From Begonia masoniana (lineage: Eukaryota > Streptophyta > Magnoliopsida > Cucurbitales > Begoniaceae), in assembly GCA_022432975.1 (NCBI GenBank), contig CM039511.1, forward strand, positions 48,308,902 through 48,372,901: 64,000 nucleotides of DNA, in the 5' to 3' direction. The notes under the pieces were generated by a model, which did not search any database, was not told the origin of the DNA, and worked only from the letters and a program-made list of their open reading frames with translations. This document shows positions 60,660-64,000 of this stretch, in pieces. Each line of letters begins with the position of its first letter. Position 1 is the stretch's first letter. A program made the position numbers and the translations under genes.

Positions 60660-63600
60660 AAATCGATAACTTAGGTTCTAACCACAAGTAATGTAACACT
60701 CAACCTCATTTTCTTGATACGTTCCACTCTTTTGGAACAAATCGATTGAAGTGAAGTTTATAAAGCTTCATCAAGCGACATCGATAATTTACGTTCTAAC
60801 CACAAGTCATGTAACACTCAACCTCATTTGCTTGATACGTTCAACTCTTTTGGAACAAATCGATTGAAGTGAGGTTTCTAATGCTTCATCAAACGCATTA
60901 CTATGTCTTAGTTTTGCGTCCAAGAAGGTTGTTGGGTCCTCAATACACGTCGTTCTCATCACTTCAAGTTAAAACCTTGAATGTGAAATGGATAACTTAG
61001 GTTCTAACCACAAGTCATGTAACACTCAACCTCATGTGCTTGATACGTTCAACTCTTTTGGAACAAATCGATTGAAGTGAGGTTTCTAATGCTTCATCAA
61101 GCGCATTACTAAGTCTTAGTTTCGCATCCATGAAGGTTGTTGGGTCCTCAATACACGTCGTTCTCATCACTTCAAGTTAAAACCTTGAATGTGAAATGGA
61201 TAACATAGGTTGTAACTACAAGTAATGTAACACTCAACCTCATTTGCTTGATACGTTCAACTCTTTTGTAACAAATCGATTGAAGTGAAGTTTCTAATGC
61301 TTCGTCAATCGCATTACTATGTCTTGGTTTCGCATCCATGAAGGTTGTTGGGTCCTCAATACACGTCGTTCTCATCACTTCAAGTTAAAACCTTGAATGT
61401 GAAATGGATAACTTAGGTTCTAAACACAAGTCATGTAACACTCAACCTCATTTGCTTGATACGTTCCACTCTTTTGGAAGAAATCGATTGAATTGAAGTT
61501 TCTATTGCTTCATCAAGCGCATTACTAAGTCTTAGTTTCGCGTCCATTAAGGTTGTTGGCTCTCAATACACGTCGTTCTCATCACTTCAAGTTAAAACCT
61601 TGAAAGTGAAATCGATAATTTAGGTTCTAAGCACCAGTCATGTAACACCCAACCTCATTTGCTTGATACGTTTAACTCTTTTGGAACAAATCGATTGAAG
61701 TGAAGTTTCTAATGCTTCATCAAGCGCATTACTAAGTCTTAGTTTTGCGTCCATGAAGGTTGTTGCGTCCTCAATACACGTCGTTCTCATCACTTCAAGT
61801 TAAAACCTTGAAAGTGAAATCGATAACTTAAGTTCTAACCGCAAGTCATGTAACACTTAACCTCATTTGCTTGATACGTTCAACTCTTTTGGAACAAATC
61901 GATTGAAGTGAAGTTTCTAATGCTTCATCAAGCGTATTACTAAGTCTTAGTTTCGCGTCCATAAAGGTTGTTGGGTCCTCAATACACGTCGTTCTCATCA
62001 CTTCAAGTTAAAACCTTGAAAGTGAAATCGATAACTTAAGTTCTAACCACAAGTAATGTAACACTCAACCTCATTTTCTTGATACGTTCCACTCTTTTGG
62101 AACAAATCGATTGAAGTGAAGTTTATAAAGCTTCATCAAGCGAAATCGATAACTTAGGATCTAACCACAAGTCATGTAACAGTCAACCTCATTTGCTTGA
62201 TACGTTCAACACTTTTTGAACAAGTCGATTGAAGTGAGGTTTCTAATGCTTCATCAAACGCATTACTATGTCTTAGTTACGCGTCCATGAAGGTTGTTGG
62301 GTCCTCAATACATGTCGTTATCATCATTTCAAGTTAAAACCTTGTATGTGAAATGGAGAACTTAGGTTCTAACCACAAGTCATGTAACACTCAACCTCAT
62401 TTGCTTGATACGTTCAACTCTTTTGTAACAAATCGATTGAAGTGAAGTTTCTTATGCTTCATCAATCGCATTACTAAGTCTTATTTTCGCGTCCATGAAG
62501 ATTGTTGGGTCCACAATACACGTCGTTCTAATCACTTCAAGTTAAAACCTTGAATGTGAAATGGATAACTTAGGTTCAAACGACAAGTCAGGTAACACTC
62601 AACCTCATTTGCTTCATACGTTCAACAATTTTGGAACAATTCGATTGAAGTGAGGTTTCTAATGCTTCATCAAGCGCATTACTAAGTCTTAGTTTTGCGT
62701 CCAGGAAGGTTGTTGGGTCCTCAATACACGTCGTTCTCATCACTTCAAGTTAAAACCTTGAATGTGAAATTGATAACTTAGGCTCTAACCACAAGTCATG
62801 TAACACTCAACCTCATTTGCTTGATACGTTCAACTCTTTTGTAACAAATCGATTGAAGTGAAGTTTCTAATGCTTTGTCAATCGCATTACTAAGTCTTGG
62901 TTTCGCGTCCAAGAAGGTTGTTGGGTCCTCAATACACGTCGTTCTCATCACTTCAAGTTAAAACCTTGAATGTGAAATGGATAACTTAGGTTCTAACCAC
63001 AAGTCATGTAACACTCAACCTCATGTGCTTGATACGTTCAACTCTTTTGGAACAAATCGATTGAAGTGAGGTTTCTAAAGCTTCATCAAGCGCATTACTA
63101 AGTCTTAGTTTCGCGTCCATGAAGGTTGTTGGGTCCTCAATACACGTCGTTCTCATCACTTCAAGTTAAAACCTTGAATGTGAAATGGATAACATAGGTT
63201 GTAACTACAAGTAATGTAACACTCAACCTCATTTGCTTGATACGTTCAACTCTTTTGTAACAAATCGATTGAAGTGAAGTTTCTAATGCTTCGTCAATCG
63301 CATTACTATGTCTTGGTTTCGCATCCATGAAGGTTGTTGGGTCCTCAATACACGTCGTTCTCATCACTTCAAGTTAAAACCTTGAATGTGAAATGGATAA
63401 CTTAGGTTCTAAACACAAGTCATGTAACACTCAACCTCATTTGCTTGATACGTTCCACTCTTTTGGAAGAAATCGATTGAATTGAAGTTTCTATTGCTTC
63501 ATCAAGCGCATTACTAAGTCTTAGTTTCGCGTCCATTAAGGTTGTTGGCTCTCAATACACGTCGTTCTCATCACTTCAAGTTAAAACCTTGAAAGTGAAA

Positions 63601-64000
63601 TCGATAATTTAGGTTCTAAGCACCAGTCATGTAACACCCAACCTCATTTGCTTGATACGTTTAACTCTTTTGGAACAAATCGATTGAAGTGAAGTTTCTA
63701 ATGCTTCATCAAGCGCATTACTAAGTCTTAGTTTTGCGTCCATGAAGGTTGTTGCGTCCTCAATACACGTCGTTCTCATCACTTCAAGTTAAAACCTTGA
63801 AAGTGAAATCGATAACTTAAGTTCTAACCGCAAGTCATGTAACACTTAACCTCATTTGCTTGATACGTTCAACTCTTTTGGAACAAATCGATTGAAGTGA
63901 AGTTTCTAATGCTTCATCAAGCGTATTACTAAGTCTTAGTTTCGCGTCCATAAAGGTTGTTGGGTCCTCAATACACGTCGTTCTCATCACTTCAAGTTAA
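60660..64000 (-). repeat. Duplicated multi-monomer blocks (about 1,989 bp and 1,365 bp)
   Basis: The stretch from about 61,010 to 62,011 recurs at about 62,999-64,000 with an offset of 1,989 bp. Shared rare variants include CTCATGTGCTTG, GTTGGCTCTCAATAC, TAAGCACCAGTC and TAACCGCAAGTC. A second pair, around GTTTATAAAGCTTCATCAAG at 60756 and 62121, is offset by 1,365 bp. Both offsets fit whole monomers plus one 118-bp truncated monomer (9 x 208 + 118 - 1 and 6 x 208 + 118 - 1), where the -1 is a one-base deletion at GGCTCTC. Confidence 0.85.
62033..62150 (-). repeat. Truncated 118-bp monomer (marker)
   Basis: At 62,140 CATCAAGCG joins directly to AAATCGATAAC, a deletion of about 90 bp of monomer. 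The same joint with ACATCG occurs at about 60,778. The shared breakpoint shows a single deletion that was then duplicated with its neighbours. Confidence 0.82.

Larger units (their letters stand above)
54679..64000 (-). repeat. 208-bp satellite array, block 6 (inverted)
   Basis: About 45 monomers from element 4 to the window end, in the orientation of blocks 3-5 and in phase with block 5. Variation is moderate, with frequent GTCCAAGAAGG in place of GTCCATGAAGG. The array is cut by the window edge and continues beyond it. Open stretches at 55286-55504, 57439-57639, 59294-59506, 61172-61378 and 63161-63367 are satellite and not genes. Confidence 0.97.

Overview
The window looks like plant nuclear DNA from a satellite-rich, probably centromeric or pericentromeric region. 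By hand measurement about 46.1 kb of the 64 kb (72%) is one tandem satellite with a 208-bp monomer, roughly 220 copies. The remaining 17.9 kb is four LTR retrotransposon copies of the Ty3/gypsy type. I see no ordinary host gene, tRNA, rRNA or CRISPR array. The plant call rests on the initiator-Met-tRNA primer binding sites and on gag-pol proteins of the plant chromovirus kind. The species cannot be named from this sequence.

Layout: 1-11651 satellite in one orientation; 11652-18421 element 1 (complete, minus strand, 650-bp LTRs, target duplication ATAAG); 18422-24780 satellite in the same orientation; an abrupt orientation switch at 24780/24781; 24781-32261 inverted satellite; 32262-33461 element 2 (5'-truncated, minus strand); 33462-40999 inverted satellite containing a nearly identical core; 41000-44276 element 3 (5'-truncated, plus strand); 44277-48066 inverted satellite; 48067-54678 element 4 (complete, plus strand, LTRs of about 735 bp, target duplication TCATT); 54679-64000 inverted satellite with duplicated multi-monomer blocks.

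The elements represent three families: element 1; elements 2 and 4; element 3. Each encodes one gag-protease-RT-RNase H-integrase reading frame. In all three families the polypurine tract and LTR boundary lie inside the 3' end of the pol frame, so the last 69-111 residues, which in two families carry a basic TRARAK motif, are encoded by the LTR. No element has an intact frame, so none looks autonomous as read here. Patches rich in one-base indels, and the homopolymer position of some pol breaks, leave open whether part of the damage is assembly error.

The array has a history visible by eye: homogenised monomers near 34.3-39.2 kb, more diverged edges, several higher-order repeat (HOR) patterns (2, 3 and 4 monomers, and long blocks tagged by a 118-bp truncated monomer), and one inversion point. 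CRM-like retrotransposons inside a homogenised satellite are the usual make-up of a plant centromere, but centromere identity is an inference.
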